Shown here piece by piece: positions 25,961 to 35,348 of a stretch of 64,000 bases of DNA (positions are counted from its first letter, which is position 1; the number at the start of each line of letters is the position of its first letter). Location: positions 84,471 to 148,470 of the forward strand of contig JABBZI010000009.1 of the NCBI GenBank assembly GCA_012955965.1. The letters run 5' to 3'. Position numbers and translations under genes: made by a program. The notes beneath the pieces were generated by a model. That model saw only the letters and a program-made list of their open reading frames with translations. It had not been told where the DNA came from and searched no databases. This DNA comes from Clostridioides difficile. Its GTDB lineage: Bacteria > Bacillota > Clostridia > Peptostreptococcales > Peptostreptococcaceae.

Positions 25961-26168
25961 ATGGTAAAAATCGGATGGATATATTGGGGAAGCTAATAAA
26001 GTACTAACTCCTAGAGATTTAGTTAATGTAATGGAAGGAAACTATGGATAGAATGAATCAACTACATTTCGAGTTTTAAAAAGATTAAACCAAAGAAAAT
26101 TTTTAAACACAAATAAAATAGGAAAACTTACACATTATAATATATTAAAGAGAAAAAATGGCAGCTAA
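25961..26168 (+). pseudogene. Broken second BlaI-like repressor
   Basis: A frame reading EANKVLTPRDLVNVMEGNYG, then a TAG stop, then NESTTFRVLKRLNQRKFL, NTNKIGKLTHYN and a terminal stop at 26166-26168. The stop stands where the intact neighbour has Trp in YGWHKST, so a TGG to TAG change is likely. The N-terminal part is also out of frame. Remnant of a tandem duplicate. Confidence 0.6.
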
Positions 26169-26753
26169 ATATACAATAAATAAAAGGAAGGTGTGAAACT
26201 ACAACTTTTTTTGCCTTCATTTTGTTTATTATTCTGAACATGTAAAAAAAATGAAATAAATTTGTTTTTTATTTATATAAATTTTAATAGTATATGTATA
26301 GTACATAATAGATAGGATATATAAAAATAGAATTTAAATAAGTAGCTATTATTGCAGTGAAATAAATGCTTCTAAGTCTATTTGGGTGAAAGCATGGTGG
26401 AAGAAAATTACTAAAATATGATTCTTCCACCTAGAAAATAAAAATTGCTCAATAAGAATTAATATACATTAATTCAGCTGAATCCAATCAAAATACTTAA
26501 ATGAAAGTAATCTGAAAACAACATAATTCAAATCAATTAATTCAAATAAACCTCAATTTATCTTAAATCTTAAGAAATATTTAAGATTTAGGATAATATT
26601 TTCTTAAGATTTATATTCTATTATATATTTATAAGGTAAAGTTACAAAAATGTAAGCCAGTTTAATATAACAATTTAGTCATTGTTGAGAAAGGGAGTGA
26701 AAGATATTGTATAATAGAGATAAGTATTATTATACAATAGAGGAAGTGAAAAC
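26169..26753. other. Intergenic stretch before two-component system
   Basis: No gene seen. It holds a hairpin GGTGGAAGAA/TTCTTCCACC (26396-26431), repeats at 26564-26613 and a -10 like box at 26710. Confidence 0.4.
26564..26613. promoter_or_regulatory. TTAAGATTTA repeats, possible regulator site
   Basis: TAAATCTTAA (26564-26573) faces TTAAGATTTA (26581-26590), and a third copy lies at 26604-26613. An inverted pair plus a direct copy, upstream of a response-regulator gene, suits autoregulation. Confidence 0.4.
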
Positions 26754-27446
26754 ATGTACAACATATTAGTAGTAGATGATGATAAAGAAATCGTTGATTC
26801 AATAGAAATATATCTTAAATCAGAAGGATTTAAAATATATAAAGCATATGATGGAATGAAAGCTTTGGAAATAATAACAGAGAATGACATTCATCTAATA
26901 TTAATGGATATAATGATGCCTAAATTGGATGGAATCAAAACAACTGTAAAAATACGAGAAGAAAGAAACATACCAATAATTTTAATTTCAGCAAAAAGTG
27001 AAGATACAGACAAAATAATGGGATTAAATATTGGAGCTGATGATTATATAACAAAGCCATTTAACTTATTAGAACTTATAGCTAGAGTTAAATCAAACTT
27101 AAGACGATATGTAACTTTAGGTAATTATGAAGATTCGAGTCAAGAAGTTTTAAAAAGTGGTGCTTTGGAGCTAAATACACTAACAAAAGAAGTGAAAATT
27201 GATGGTGAAAATATAAAAATGACTCCAATTGAGTACAAAATCATTAAACTTCTTTTAGAAAATAAAGGACGAGTTTTCTCAATAGATGAGATATATGAAA
27301 AAGTATGGAATGAAGAAAGTTTTAATTCAGAAAATACAGTCGCAGTACATATTAGGCGAATAAGAGAAAAGATTGAAATAAATCCAAAAGAACCAAGATT
27401 TTTAAAGGTGGTGTGGGGAGTTGGTTATAAGATTGAAAAATTTTAG
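26754..27446 (+). CDS. OmpR-family response regulator, VanR-like (second system)
   Basis: 230 residues. Receiver with D8-D10 acidic pocket, D52 (LMDIMMPKLDG) and Lys in DDYITKPF, then a winged helix with TVAVHIRRIREK. Close paralogue of the regulator at 10557-11273. AGAGGAAGTG precedes the ATG. It overlaps a small membrane ORF at its end and is followed by its kinase. Confidence 0.92.
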   Translation: MYNILVVDDDKEIVDSIEIYLKSEGFKIYKAYDGMKALEIITENDIHLILMDIMMPKLDGIKTTVKIREERNIPIILISAKSEDTDKIMGLNIGADDYITKPFNLLELIARVKSNLRRYVTLGNYEDSSQEVLKSGALELNTLTKEVKIDGENIKMTPIEYKIIKLLLENKGRVFSIDEIYEKVWNEESFNSENTVAVHIRRIREKIEINPKEPRFLKVVWGVGYKIEKF

Positions 27447-27627
27447 TGGAAAACTTATAAAAGAAAAAAGTTTAATATTTAATTGCATTTTGATTTTAGT
27501 CATTTTTACATTTACACAAATGTTAGGAATTCTTATATGTTTTAACTTTTTCTCCAATAGTTTAGTTTATTCTATGGGAATCATGCTCATTTTAAATTTT
27601 ATATTATATAAAATACTGACAATGTAG
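27421..27627 (+). CDS. Small membrane protein, detached kinase N-terminus
   Basis: 68 residues, starting at TTG 27421 nine bases after AGGTGG. The start region M-V-I-R-L-K-N-F matches the first residues of the paralogous kinase at 10588 (M-V-T-K-L-K-N-L), and both overlap the regulator gene in the same way. Two hydrophobic segments follow (about 18-40 and 45-65). Here a TAG stop separates it from the kinase frame, so the first membrane helices of the ancestral kinase became a separate peptide, or the kinase was rebuilt. Translation is likely given the conserved start context. Confidence 0.55.
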   Translation: MVIRLKNFSGKLIKEKSLIFNCILILVIFTFTQMLGILICFNFFSNSLVYSMGIMLILNFILYKILTM

Positions 27628-27641
27628 ATGAGGTGGACAAA

Positions 27642-29735
27642 TTGGAAAAATATAGAGCATTAAAGTTAATCTCATTAATCATAATATCTATCTCATTTCC
27701 ATTAACTATATTGTTAGCAACAATAGGACTTGCTGAACCTAAATACAATATACAAAAGACTTCTACAAAGAATGAGATTTTTAATATATCTGATGATTTT
27801 TATGACAGTAATATGTTTGATGATGAGACAATGTCGAATTTATTATACAATCTTAAGCTATCTATGGGTATGGGGTTAAGTAGTGAAGAAAAAACAAATT
27901 ATAAATACCTTCAGAAATACCTTCAATCAGAAAGTAAGAGTATAGATTCAAGTAGTAGTCTTTCTGATTACAATAAAATCATGAACAAGATAGAATCTTC
28001 TATTCAATATTTAAATTCTCTAAAAAATATAAAAATATACATTGTAAATATAAAGACAAGAGAATCTTATACAAATACAGAATATAGTTATTTAGATGAA
28101 TTTAAGCAAAATGTTAAAGGTTATTGTGATGTAGAAATAGTAAATAATGGAGAGAAAAATTCATATACTAAAAAAATAAATGGAGAAAAAGTTGAACTAA
28201 ATAATGTTAGTATGGAACTAAATGGATTAGAGGACCTTTTTGAGGTATATGTATCTTTTCCAAAAGAACCAACTATGGATGACGGAATAGTATATACTAA
28301 CTTTCAAATTTTTAAACAAGCTACGGAAAAAGTAAGATTATTTTTTGTAGCTAGTTTAAGTTTAGCAATTATATGTTTATTATCTATAATCTTATATAGT
28401 AGAATAAAATGTGAGGCGTTAAAAAGAAATAACATATTTTTACTGATATACAGTAAGATGCCTATGGAATTTAATGTAATATTGGTATCTATTTCAATAG
28501 TAGTTTTGATTATGTATATTTTTAATGTATCTTATGATATTTATGTCATGATGCTAGCTTTTGTATCCTTATTGGTAGTATCAAATAATATATTTTTTAT
28601 ACATGTTCAATTGAGTTATTTAGAAAATAAAATATGTATATTTAAGTCAAGTATTATAGTAAGAGTGATTTTATGGTTAATAAAGACTGTAAAGGAGGTC
28701 ATTAACGCTATAAAAAAAGTATCTTTAGCAAGAAAAGTTATTATGATAGTGGTAGTATCTTTAGTTTTAATAATGGTAATTAGTATCCAAAGTATGAGCT
28801 TTGGATTACTGGTTTCTATATGGATTTTTTTAGGATTTGCAATATATATAACTAAAAGACTTTCCTATCTTAGTTATGTAATAGAAGGTACCGAAAAGAT
28901 AAAACAGGGAGAATTAGATTATAAGATAAAAATTACAGGAAATGATAACTTTACATCTTTAGCTGAAAATATAAATAATATTGGAGAAGGTCTTGATAAA
29001 GCAATAGAAGAACAAGTCAAAAGTGAAAGAATGAAGTCTGACCTTATAACAAATGTATCTCATGATTTGAAAACTCCACTTACTTCTATAATAAATTATG
29101 TAGATTTGATTAAAAAAGAAGAATCTATACAACCAGAATATATAAATGACTATATAAATGTACTTGAATCAAAGTCAAAAAGATTAAAATTATTAATAGA
29201 AGATTTATTTGAAGCTAGTAAAGTAAGTAGTGGCAATATAGAATTACAGATTAGTAAAATTGATTTAGTGCAACTCTTAAGACAAAGTATAGGTGAACTT
29301 GAAGAGAAGTTATCTAAAAGTAATTTAGATATAAAATTAAATGTCCCAAATGATAAGGTATATATATGGGCAGATGGAAGAAGAATGTATAGAGTATTTG
29401 AAAATCTTTTGTCTAATATAGCTAAATATTCTTTAGAGGGAACTAGAGTCTATATTGATGTATATGATTGTGATAAAAATCTAAAAGTAACTATGAAAAA
29501 TATATCTTCTTATGAATTAAACTTTGACCCAAGTGAAATTATGGAAAGATTTAAAAGAGCAGACGAATCAAGAAATACTGAAGGTAGTGGATTAGGGCTT
29601 GCTATTGCAAGAGATTTAGTAAACTTACAAGGCGGAAAATTCTATATAGAAATAGATGGAGATTTATTTAAAGCAAATTTAGAGTTTCAAAAATATGAGG
29701 AAGAAGTATCAAGTGTAGATTCATATAATATTTAA
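27642..29735 (+). CDS. Sensor histidine kinase with large extracellular domain
   Basis: 697 residues from TTG 27642, with GAGGTGG five bases upstream; GTG 27633 lies inside that site. One N-terminal helix (about 8-30), an extracellular region of about 200 residues, then further membrane helices (about 235-255, 275-330, 365-410), a HAMP-like linker, HisKA with NVSHDLKTPLTS, and HATPase_c with FENLLSNIAKYS and GSGLGLAI. The catalytic half is close to the kinase at 8996-10588, but the sensor half differs. It therefore senses another signal. Autophosphorylates and passes phosphate to the regulator just upstream. Confidence 0.88.
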   Translation: MEKYRALKLISLIIISISFPLTILLATIGLAEPKYNIQKTSTKNEIFNISDDFYDSNMFDDETMSNLLYNLKLSMGMGLSSEEKTNYKYLQKYLQSESKSIDSSSSLSDYNKIMNKIESSIQYLNSLKNIKIYIVNIKTRESYTNTEYSYLDEFKQNVKGYCDVEIVNNGEKNSYTKKINGEKVELNNVSMELNGLEDLFEVYVSFPKEPTMDDGIVYTNFQIFKQATEKVRLFFVASLSLAIICLLSIILYSRIKCEALKRNNIFLLIYSKMPMEFNVILVSISIVVLIMYIFNVSYDIYVMMLAFVSLLVVSNNIFFIHVQLSYLENKICIFKSSIIVRVILWLIKTVKEVINAIKKVSLARKVIMIVVVSLVLIMVISIQSMSFGLLVSIWIFLGFAIYITKRLSYLSYVIEGTEKIKQGELDYKIKITGNDNFTSLAENINNIGEGLDKAIEEQVKSERMKSDLITNVSHDLKTPLTSIINYVDLIKKEESIQPEYINDYINVLESKSKRLKLLIEDLFEASKVSSGNIELQISKIDLVQLLRQSIGELEEKLSKSNLDIKLNVPNDKVYIWADGRRMYRVFENLLSNIAKYSLEGTRVYIDVYDCDKNLKVTMKNISSYELNFDPSEIMERFKRADESRNTEGSGLGLAIARDLVNLQGGKFYIEIDGDLFKANLEFQKYEEEVSSVDSYNI

Positions 29736-29812
29736 ATATACACATACTTTTATTAAGAATAAGACGTTTTATCATAAGAAATTAAAATTTTGATAGTAAT
29801 GGTTGAAATGTA

Positions 29813-29845
29813 AAAACAGAGTGGTTTTAAACTACTCTGTTTTTT
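29813..29845 (+). terminator. Terminator after the two-component system
   Basis: AAAACAGAGTGGTTT pairs with AAACTACTCTGTTTT (29829-29843) with one mismatch, followed by TT. Convergent with azlD. Confidence 0.8.
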
Positions 29846-29921
29846 ATTTAAAATGGAGATAATAATAAATTAAAATTATACACATAGTTTATAAAATAAC
29901 TTATGAATTATTATCTAAAGA

Positions 29922-30248
29922 TTATAGGATAATTCCAAATAAATATATAGATATAACACCTGTAACAATAGAAATACCAATAGATTTAAATCTATAAGCT
30001 ACAAGAAGTACAACTAGAAAAGACATAATTTTAGGATTAGCTATAGATAAATATAAATTATCATCATTAAAGAATACATCTTTAGCAGTTAAAGAAGTAA
30101 GTATTGCTACAGGTATAAATTTCATAATCTTTTTCAAGGGTTCAGGCATTTCTTCTTTTGAGAAAATCAACATAGGAAGAACTCTTGGAAGATATGTGAC
30201 AATATACATTCCAATTATAATACAAAATATGTAATAATTATTATTCAT
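29922..30248 (-). CDS. azlD: AzlD-family branched-chain amino acid transport protein
   Basis: 108 residues with four hydrophobic helices and the family's YLPRVLPM motif near residue 20. AzlD forms a two-subunit exporter with AzlC for branched-chain amino acids or analogues. Its start overlaps the azlC stop by eight bases, so they are translationally coupled. Confidence 0.88.
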   Translation of the reverse strand: MNNNYYIFCIIIGMYIVTYLPRVLPMLIFSKEEMPEPLKKIMKFIPVAILTSLTAKDVFFNDDNLYLSIANPKIMSFLVVLLVAYRFKSIGISIVTGVISIYLFGIIL

Positions 30249-30942
30249 AAGACTCCTCCTTTTTATGGTAAGATTCCTCTATGAAGAAACCAATTAAAGA
30301 TGCTAAAATTGAAGTAACTATTATCACTAAATTATTTTTAAACAATGTATATAAGAGAACTGAAATAATAATTGATGATATAAATACCACAATATAAATT
30401 TTATTTTTTATCTGAGAAACTATTAATGCTATAAACATAGATGTCAATATAAAACCAGAAATAGAACTATCTATAGATATACTTTCTCCTAAAAATGCGC
30501 CAATAAAGTTAGCTAAAACCGATGAAATTAAACAGAAAAAATTTAGATAAAGTGCATTTTTGTCAGACCAATTTCCAGTAGTAAATTTTTCATAATTAAC
30601 TGCAAAAGTTTCATCTGTTATAGTATGACAGAATGGTAATATAAATTTTGGACTTTTATTTTTTACACACATATTTAAATTAGAGCTCATTAGAAAATGT
30701 CTTAAATTAACAATGAATGTAGTCAAAACAATAGATGTTATACTTGCACCAGTAGAAATCATTGAAGCTGCGATAAATTGAGAGCTTCCTCCAAACACAA
30801 GTGTTACCATTAGTGCTATTTGAAAAGGTGAAAGACCAGATTTTTGTAATAGTATTCCTCCTACTATACCTATAGGTATATAACCTAGAAATATTGGGAT
30901 TGAAGCAATAAAGCTTTCTCTTAGTTCTTGAGATTTTCCCAT
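30241..30942 (-). CDS. azlC: AzlC-family branched-chain amino acid permease
   Basis: 233 residues with PIFLGYIPIGIVGG, VFGGSSQF and NLRHFLMS segments characteristic of AzlC, and about six to seven membrane helices. Large subunit of the AzlCD exporter. AGGAGTG precedes the ATG. A MocR-type regulator gene lies upstream on the same strand and may control it. Confidence 0.9.
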   Translation of the reverse strand: MGKSQELRESFIASIPIFLGYIPIGIVGGILLQKSGLSPFQIALMVTLVFGGSSQFIAASMISTGASITSIVLTTFIVNLRHFLMSSNLNMCVKNKSPKFILPFCHTITDETFAVNYEKFTTGNWSDKNALYLNFFCLISSVLANFIGAFLGESISIDSSISGFILTSMFIALIVSQIKNKIYIVVFISSIIISVLLYTLFKNNLVIIVTSILASLIGFFIEESYHKKEESYE

Positions 30943-31159
30943 AATAAATCACTCCTTTTGTTTTAATGTATTAAATGTTAGTAAAATAGATTAGTGGTAT
31001 AATTGCAATCATACTTAAAAATAAATTTGGATTAATATGTAAATTACAATATAAAATCGAGATAGTTTTAAAACACTATCAAAGTCTATATATTGATAAT
31101 AATCTATATTAATCTCTATAAATTAATTATTATCTGGTGTAATTTTATTGTAACAACAA

Positions 31160-31190
31160 AAAAAAATACACACAATTAAAAAATTGTGTG
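31160..31190 (-). terminator. Terminator of MocR gene
   Basis: Minus strand CACACAATT-TTTT-AATTGTGTG followed by TATTTTTTTTTT. It separates the regulator from azlCD transcription. Confidence 0.85.
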
Positions 31191-31198
31191 CAATACAA

Positions 31199-32584
31199 TT
31201 ATCTTTTCTTATCCAATAATCTTTTTAATACAGTAAGACCTGCTTTAAGTTCTTCTGTACTTTCTGTGGCACATACAGCTATTCTTATTGCAGAAATAGG
31301 TTTTTCCTTTCCAACAGCAAAACGCTCAGATGCATAAACCTGTACACCTTCTTTAAGTGCTTGCATTTCAAATTTTTCTGCCATTATACCATCAGGTAGA
31401 ATCAACCATCTAAAGATACATTCATCACTTCCTAAAAGATTATACTCAGATAAATATTGATTAATAATCTTGTTTCTTCTCCTTGCAGATTTGCGACGAG
31501 CATTGATTAATTTATCAGCTTCTCCTGAAGTAATCATACGATAAGCAATTTCTGTTAAAAAATAAGATTGAGATAAATTAATATTATATAAAGCACTTGA
31601 TAACGCCTCTCTATACTGTTTAGGCGTAGAGATATAAGCAAGACGTAGACTAGGTGCAATAATTTTTGATAAACTTGTAATATAGATTGTCTGATTTGGT
31701 ATATAAGAAGCAACTGGATTTAAATGTGCCTCATTAAGTAAACTATGAATAGCATCTTCAATAACAATTAGATTGTATTTAGAGGCAATATTTGCAATCA
31801 TCTTTCGTCCATTTTGTGACATTATATGTGTAGTTGGATTTTGATAATCTGGTATTATGTATAGACCTTTAATATTCTCGTTTTTACAAGCATATAGTAA
31901 ACCTTCTTCACTAATTTCCATATTTTCTTGTTTAATTGGAACTAGTTGTATTCCAAGCATTTTAGCTGCTGTCTTTATTCCAGGATAAGTTAAAGGGTCC
32001 ACACCTATTTTATCTCCATGTTGAAATAGACCTGCTAAAATGGCTACAATTGCATTTTGTCCACCACTTGCAGGAAGTAAGCTATCTGCTGTAGTTTCAA
32101 GTCCAGCTCTATGAATTAATTTAACAATAGCTTCTTTTTGCCATTTAGCACCATCTCTTTGACCATACTGAAATATGGTTTTAAAATCGATTTCTTTAAT
32201 TATATGTTTAAACAAGGTATTCATTTCTTCTAATGTGAAGTCTGGATTCATTGTACCCATTTCAATAAATGTAATTTTATTATTACTCGACATTAAGAAT
32301 AAATTTGAGCGTGTATCATAAGATACAAAGGTTCCACTTCCAGTAACTCCACTTACTAATCCTTTTTTTTCACAAATTTTAAAAGCTCTAGAGATAGTAC
32401 TGACATTAACATCTAAAAAATCTGCCAATTCACGCTGGGGTGGTAATTTAGTACCTGGCAACAAAAATCCATTATTGATGTCTTGTTCTAACTGTTCTGC
32501 AAGAGTTTTATATAGTATTTTTCCTTTTGAAGGACGATTTGGTTTCCAGTTCATAGGATAATTTTCAAAAGAATTAATTGGCAT
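31199..32584 (-). CDS. MocR-type GntR/aminotransferase regulator
   Basis: 461 residues. The GntR winged helix (about 22-88: LPPQRELADFLDVNVSTISRAF) is fused to an aminotransferase class I-like domain (about 110-455). PLP-binding Lys307 lies in ITSLSKIIAPSLRL, and D-Y-Q-N-P around 246-250 matches the fold. MocR proteins sense PLP or an amino-acid derivative and usually control an adjacent gene, here most likely azlCD or an unlinked target. GAGAGGTG precedes the ATG. Confidence 0.9.
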   Translation of the reverse strand: MPINSFENYPMNWKPNRPSKGKILYKTLAEQLEQDINNGFLLPGTKLPPQRELADFLDVNVSTISRAFKICEKKGLVSGVTGSGTFVSYDTRSNLFLMSSNNKITFIEMGTMNPDFTLEEMNTLFKHIIKEIDFKTIFQYGQRDGAKWQKEAIVKLIHRAGLETTADSLLPASGGQNAIVAILAGLFQHGDKIGVDPLTYPGIKTAAKMLGIQLVPIKQENMEISEEGLLYACKNENIKGLYIIPDYQNPTTHIMSQNGRKMIANIASKYNLIVIEDAIHSLLNEAHLNPVASYIPNQTIYITSLSKIIAPSLRLAYISTPKQYREALSSALYNINLSQSYFLTEIAYRMITSGEADKLINARRKSARRRNKIINQYLSEYNLLGSDECIFRWLILPDGIMAEKFEMQALKEGVQVYASERFAVGKEKPISAIRIAVCATESTEELKAGLTVLKRLLDKKR

Positions 32585-32979
32585 AAATTTTCACCTCTCA
32601 TTATTAGTTTTATTATTAAGTTTTAGATTAGGCTAGTAAAATGTAAATCATTTATAAAATATTGTATTATAAAAAGCTAGTAAGTATTTTGTATTTTCTA
32701 AATCAATATGTATATAAGTATTTATACTATTATATAAAAATAAAATTTTAAAACAGAAAGTTTTAAAAGCATACTTTATAATAATTTTTATTGTCGAGTA
32801 GATATGTATTATTATATCTGATTAAACCAGTTTTTCAATTATAAATTTATAAATATTATTATATTATAATTCAAATAAAGGATTAAATTATTTAAAGTTA
32901 CAAATAGTAAATACATTTAGCAAATTACTAAATATACAAAATGTGAATGATTATTAAATAAGTAATTCAAGGTAAAGAA

Positions 32980-33228
32980 GATATCCTTATCCAAAGTCAG
33001 CAATTTCAGCTATATTACAAAAAAATGAAAATATTTCTATATCAGAAATTGCAAGAGAATTGATGGCATAAGGTTTTAATATATTGGAAAAGAGTAATAC
33101 TGTTTTTATACCAATGATTTCATGCAGAATAGGTCTTAATGAGGTAGGAGATTTTTTAAGTAAAATGAGCAAGAGAGAGCCTAATTTTAATAAAATCCTA
33201 GTAGAAATAAAAAAATTAAATAAATATA
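32980..33228 (+). pseudogene. Relic of an unrecognised gene
   Basis: A frame reads YPKSAISAILQKNENISISE, IARELMA, then one TAA stop, then GFNILEKSNTVFIPMISCRI and a coherent run to the KKLNKY region. The part after the stop could start at an internal ATG but has no ribosome site. The rest of 32585-32980 shows nothing. Family not recognised; it looks like a regulator-type protein with a helix-turn-helix-like segment (ISISEIAREL). Confidence 0.35.
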
Positions 33229-33273
33229 GAATTCCAAATCCATATAAATTTGACTTGGAATTCTATGTTTTTT
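33226..33273. terminator. Terminator between relic and symporter gene
   Basis: ATAGAATTCCAA (33226-33237) pairs with TTGGAATTCTAT (33255-33266), followed by GTTTTTTAT. It stands just past the symporter stop, so it may serve both strands. Confidence 0.7.
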
Positions 33274-33275
33274 AT

Positions 33276-34643
33276 TTATGCATTGTTTTTTAACTGATTT
33301 TCTGGAGAATTTATATATTCAAAGTATTTCTTAGTTTCAGATACTATTATAGGAGATAGTGCAAGTAAAGCTATTAGGTTAGGTATTGCCATAAGTCCAT
33401 TTACAATATCAGCAATTATCCAAACAACTTCTAATTTTAAGAATGCACCTAACAGTACCATAGCAACAAATACAGTTCTATATCCATTCATACCTTTTAC
33501 ACCAAATAGGAATTCAAAACATCTTTCTCCATAATAACTCCAACCTAAAATTGTAGTAAATGCAAATAATGTCAGACTAACTGTAAGTAATATTGGTCCA
33601 AATGTAGGAATTGCTCCATTAAAAGCTGCTTGTGTCATAACAGCTCCATTAAGGTCTGAGCACCATACTCCTGAAATAACAAGAGAGAATCCAGTAAGTG
33701 TACAGATTATAATAGTATCTATAAAAGTACCTGTCATAGATATAAGACCTTGCTCTGCTGGCCATTCAGTTTTAGCTGCAGCTGCAGCTATTGGAGCACT
33801 ACCTAGACCAGATTCATTTGAAAATACACCACGAGCGATACCATTTCTAATAGCTAGTGAAATAGTTGCTCCTAGGAAACCACCAGTTGCAGCAGTAGTT
33901 GTAAAAGCACTTTTAATTATTAGCATAAAAGTTTCTGGTATCTTGTTCCAGAAAGATATTAAAATAATTCCACAGATTGCAATATATATAACAGCCATAA
34001 AAGGTACTATCTTAGTTGCTACATTAGATATACTTTTAAGACCTCCAAATACAACTAAGGCTACAAATAATGCTAATACAACACCTGTAATTCTAGGGTC
34101 TACACCAAAACTGCTATTTATTGCATCTGTTATTGAATTTACTTGGGTAAAAGTACCTATGCCTAAAAGTGCAACTAATATACCACTTATAGCGAAAAAT
34201 ATTGCAAGAGGTCTCCATTTTTCACCCATACCATTTACTATGTAATACATAGGTCCACCAGATACTTGACCATTTTTGTCTTTAGTTCTGTATTTTATTG
34301 CAAGAACACCTTCTGAATACTTAGTAGCCATTCCAAAGAACGCTGCTATCCACATCCAAAAAAGAGCACCAGGTCCACCCGCTTTAATAGCTGTAGCAAC
34401 ACCTACAATATTACCAGTACCAACTGTGGCAGCTAGTGCAGTACATAAAGCTGCAAAACTTGAAACATCACCACTACCTTTATTTTCAGCAGAGAATATT
34501 AATTTAATAGCTCTTGGAAGTTTAGTTATTTGTATAACTCCAAGCTTAACAGTAAGTAATATACCAGTGCCAACAAGTAGCACTAGTAAGGGTGGTCCCC
34601 AAATAAAAGCATCAACTTTGTTTAAAATATCAATTAGATTCAT
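33276..34643 (-). CDS. Sodium:alanine/glycine symporter (AGCS family)
   Basis: 455 residues with about eleven membrane helices. AALCTALAATVGTGNIVGVA is the family signature near residue 65, and FSNESGLGSAPIAAAAA follows. It takes up alanine or glycine with sodium. The tandem glycine riboswitch in its leader makes glycine the natural substrate. GAGGGAGTG precedes the ATG. Confidence 0.92.
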   Translation of the reverse strand: MNLIDILNKVDAFIWGPPLLVLLVGTGILLTVKLGVIQITKLPRAIKLIFSAENKGSGDVSSFAALCTALAATVGTGNIVGVATAIKAGGPGALFWMWIAAFFGMATKYSEGVLAIKYRTKDKNGQVSGGPMYYIVNGMGEKWRPLAIFFAISGILVALLGIGTFTQVNSITDAINSSFGVDPRITGVVLALFVALVVFGGLKSISNVATKIVPFMAVIYIAICGIILISFWNKIPETFMLIIKSAFTTTAATGGFLGATISLAIRNGIARGVFSNESGLGSAPIAAAAAKTEWPAEQGLISMTGTFIDTIIICTLTGFSLVISGVWCSDLNGAVMTQAAFNGAIPTFGPILLTVSLTLFAFTTILGWSYYGERCFEFLFGVKGMNGYRTVFVAMVLLGAFLKLEVVWIIADIVNGLMAIPNLIALLALSPIIVSETKKYFEYINSPENQLKNNA

Positions 34644-34743
34644 AAAAACACTCCCTCTTTTTTTTGCTTTGCATAATCAATAGAATTTTTAATGAAGTAA
34701 TCGACAGGAAATAAGTATAATTTATTAATAATTTCTAGTGTAA

Positions 34744-34775
34744 TAAAAAAAGCTAAATCTAAAAAAGATTCAGCT
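34744..34775 (-). terminator. Expression-platform terminator of the glycine riboswitch
   Basis: Minus strand AGCTGAATCT-N5-AGATTTAGCT followed by TTTTTTTATTA, between the aptamers and the symporter start. A second pairing (CAAAATCAGT...ACTTTTATTTTG) just before it could be the antiterminator. Confidence 0.75.
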
Positions 34776-34837
34776 CTGGATATACACTAATTAGCAACCA
34801 AAATAAAAGTATTAATAATACTGATTTTGGTAGATAA

Positions 34838-35000
34838 TCCCTGTCCTTTTGCCTGAGAGATTGAGCATAAAAGCCTTGCCCCTTCGGCGCCCATAATGGG
34901 TCTCTCCAGAGTTCCGTAAATTTTACAGTCCTACTTTTAAAAAGTACCTGAGAGTGTTACTCCTTCGGTGTGCTATATAGCAACTCTTCTATAAAATCTT
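34838..35000 (-). ncRNA. Tandem glycine riboswitch
   Basis: Two aptamers on the minus strand. The first has ACCGAAGGAGTAACACTCTC followed by AGGTACT; the second has GGAGAGACCC, GCCGAAGGGGCAAGGC and CTCTCAGGCAAAAGGACAGG. These are the conserved glycine-riboswitch blocks. They precede an alanine/glycine symporter, controlling it in response to glycine, probably through the terminator at 34744-34775. Whether it is an on or an off switch was not resolved. Confidence 0.93.
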
Positions 35001-35348
35001 AACCGGATATTGATTTGTCATAGCTTATTGTATTAATAATATTAATATAAGTTTTTATGTTTTGTCAACTAAAAAATTAAAAAACAGTAGAAAAATATAA
35101 AAATGTAAGCCTAATAACGAATTATAAACTTAAAAATATAAGCAATATACGTAAAAATAGATGCCATAATTAAGTATACAAATTAAGTATAAAATAAGTT
35201 TTAGATAAAAAAATAAGAAAATCTTAAATAATTAATTAGAGATGATTAAATTATGGTAATATTATAGTTACGATATTAAGAAAAGTTCTATTTATTTAGA
35301 TTTTAAGTGTAATATGAGATTGGACATAGAGAAAGGAAGTATTTTTAA

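Noticed and set aside
30707..30952. 81-residue minus-strand ORF
   Set aside because: Shadow of azlC in another frame of the same strand; azlC has the membrane pattern and ribosome site.
32987..33293. Overlapping ORFs on both strands before the symporter gene
   Set aside because: The minus-strand frame is a shadow, and the plus-strand 69-residue frame is the part of a broken frame after an in-frame stop, without ribosome site; recorded only as a relic.
34276..34683. 135-residue plus-strand ORF opposite the symporter
   Set aside because: Antisense shadow of a conserved membrane protein; low-complexity translation and no ribosome site.
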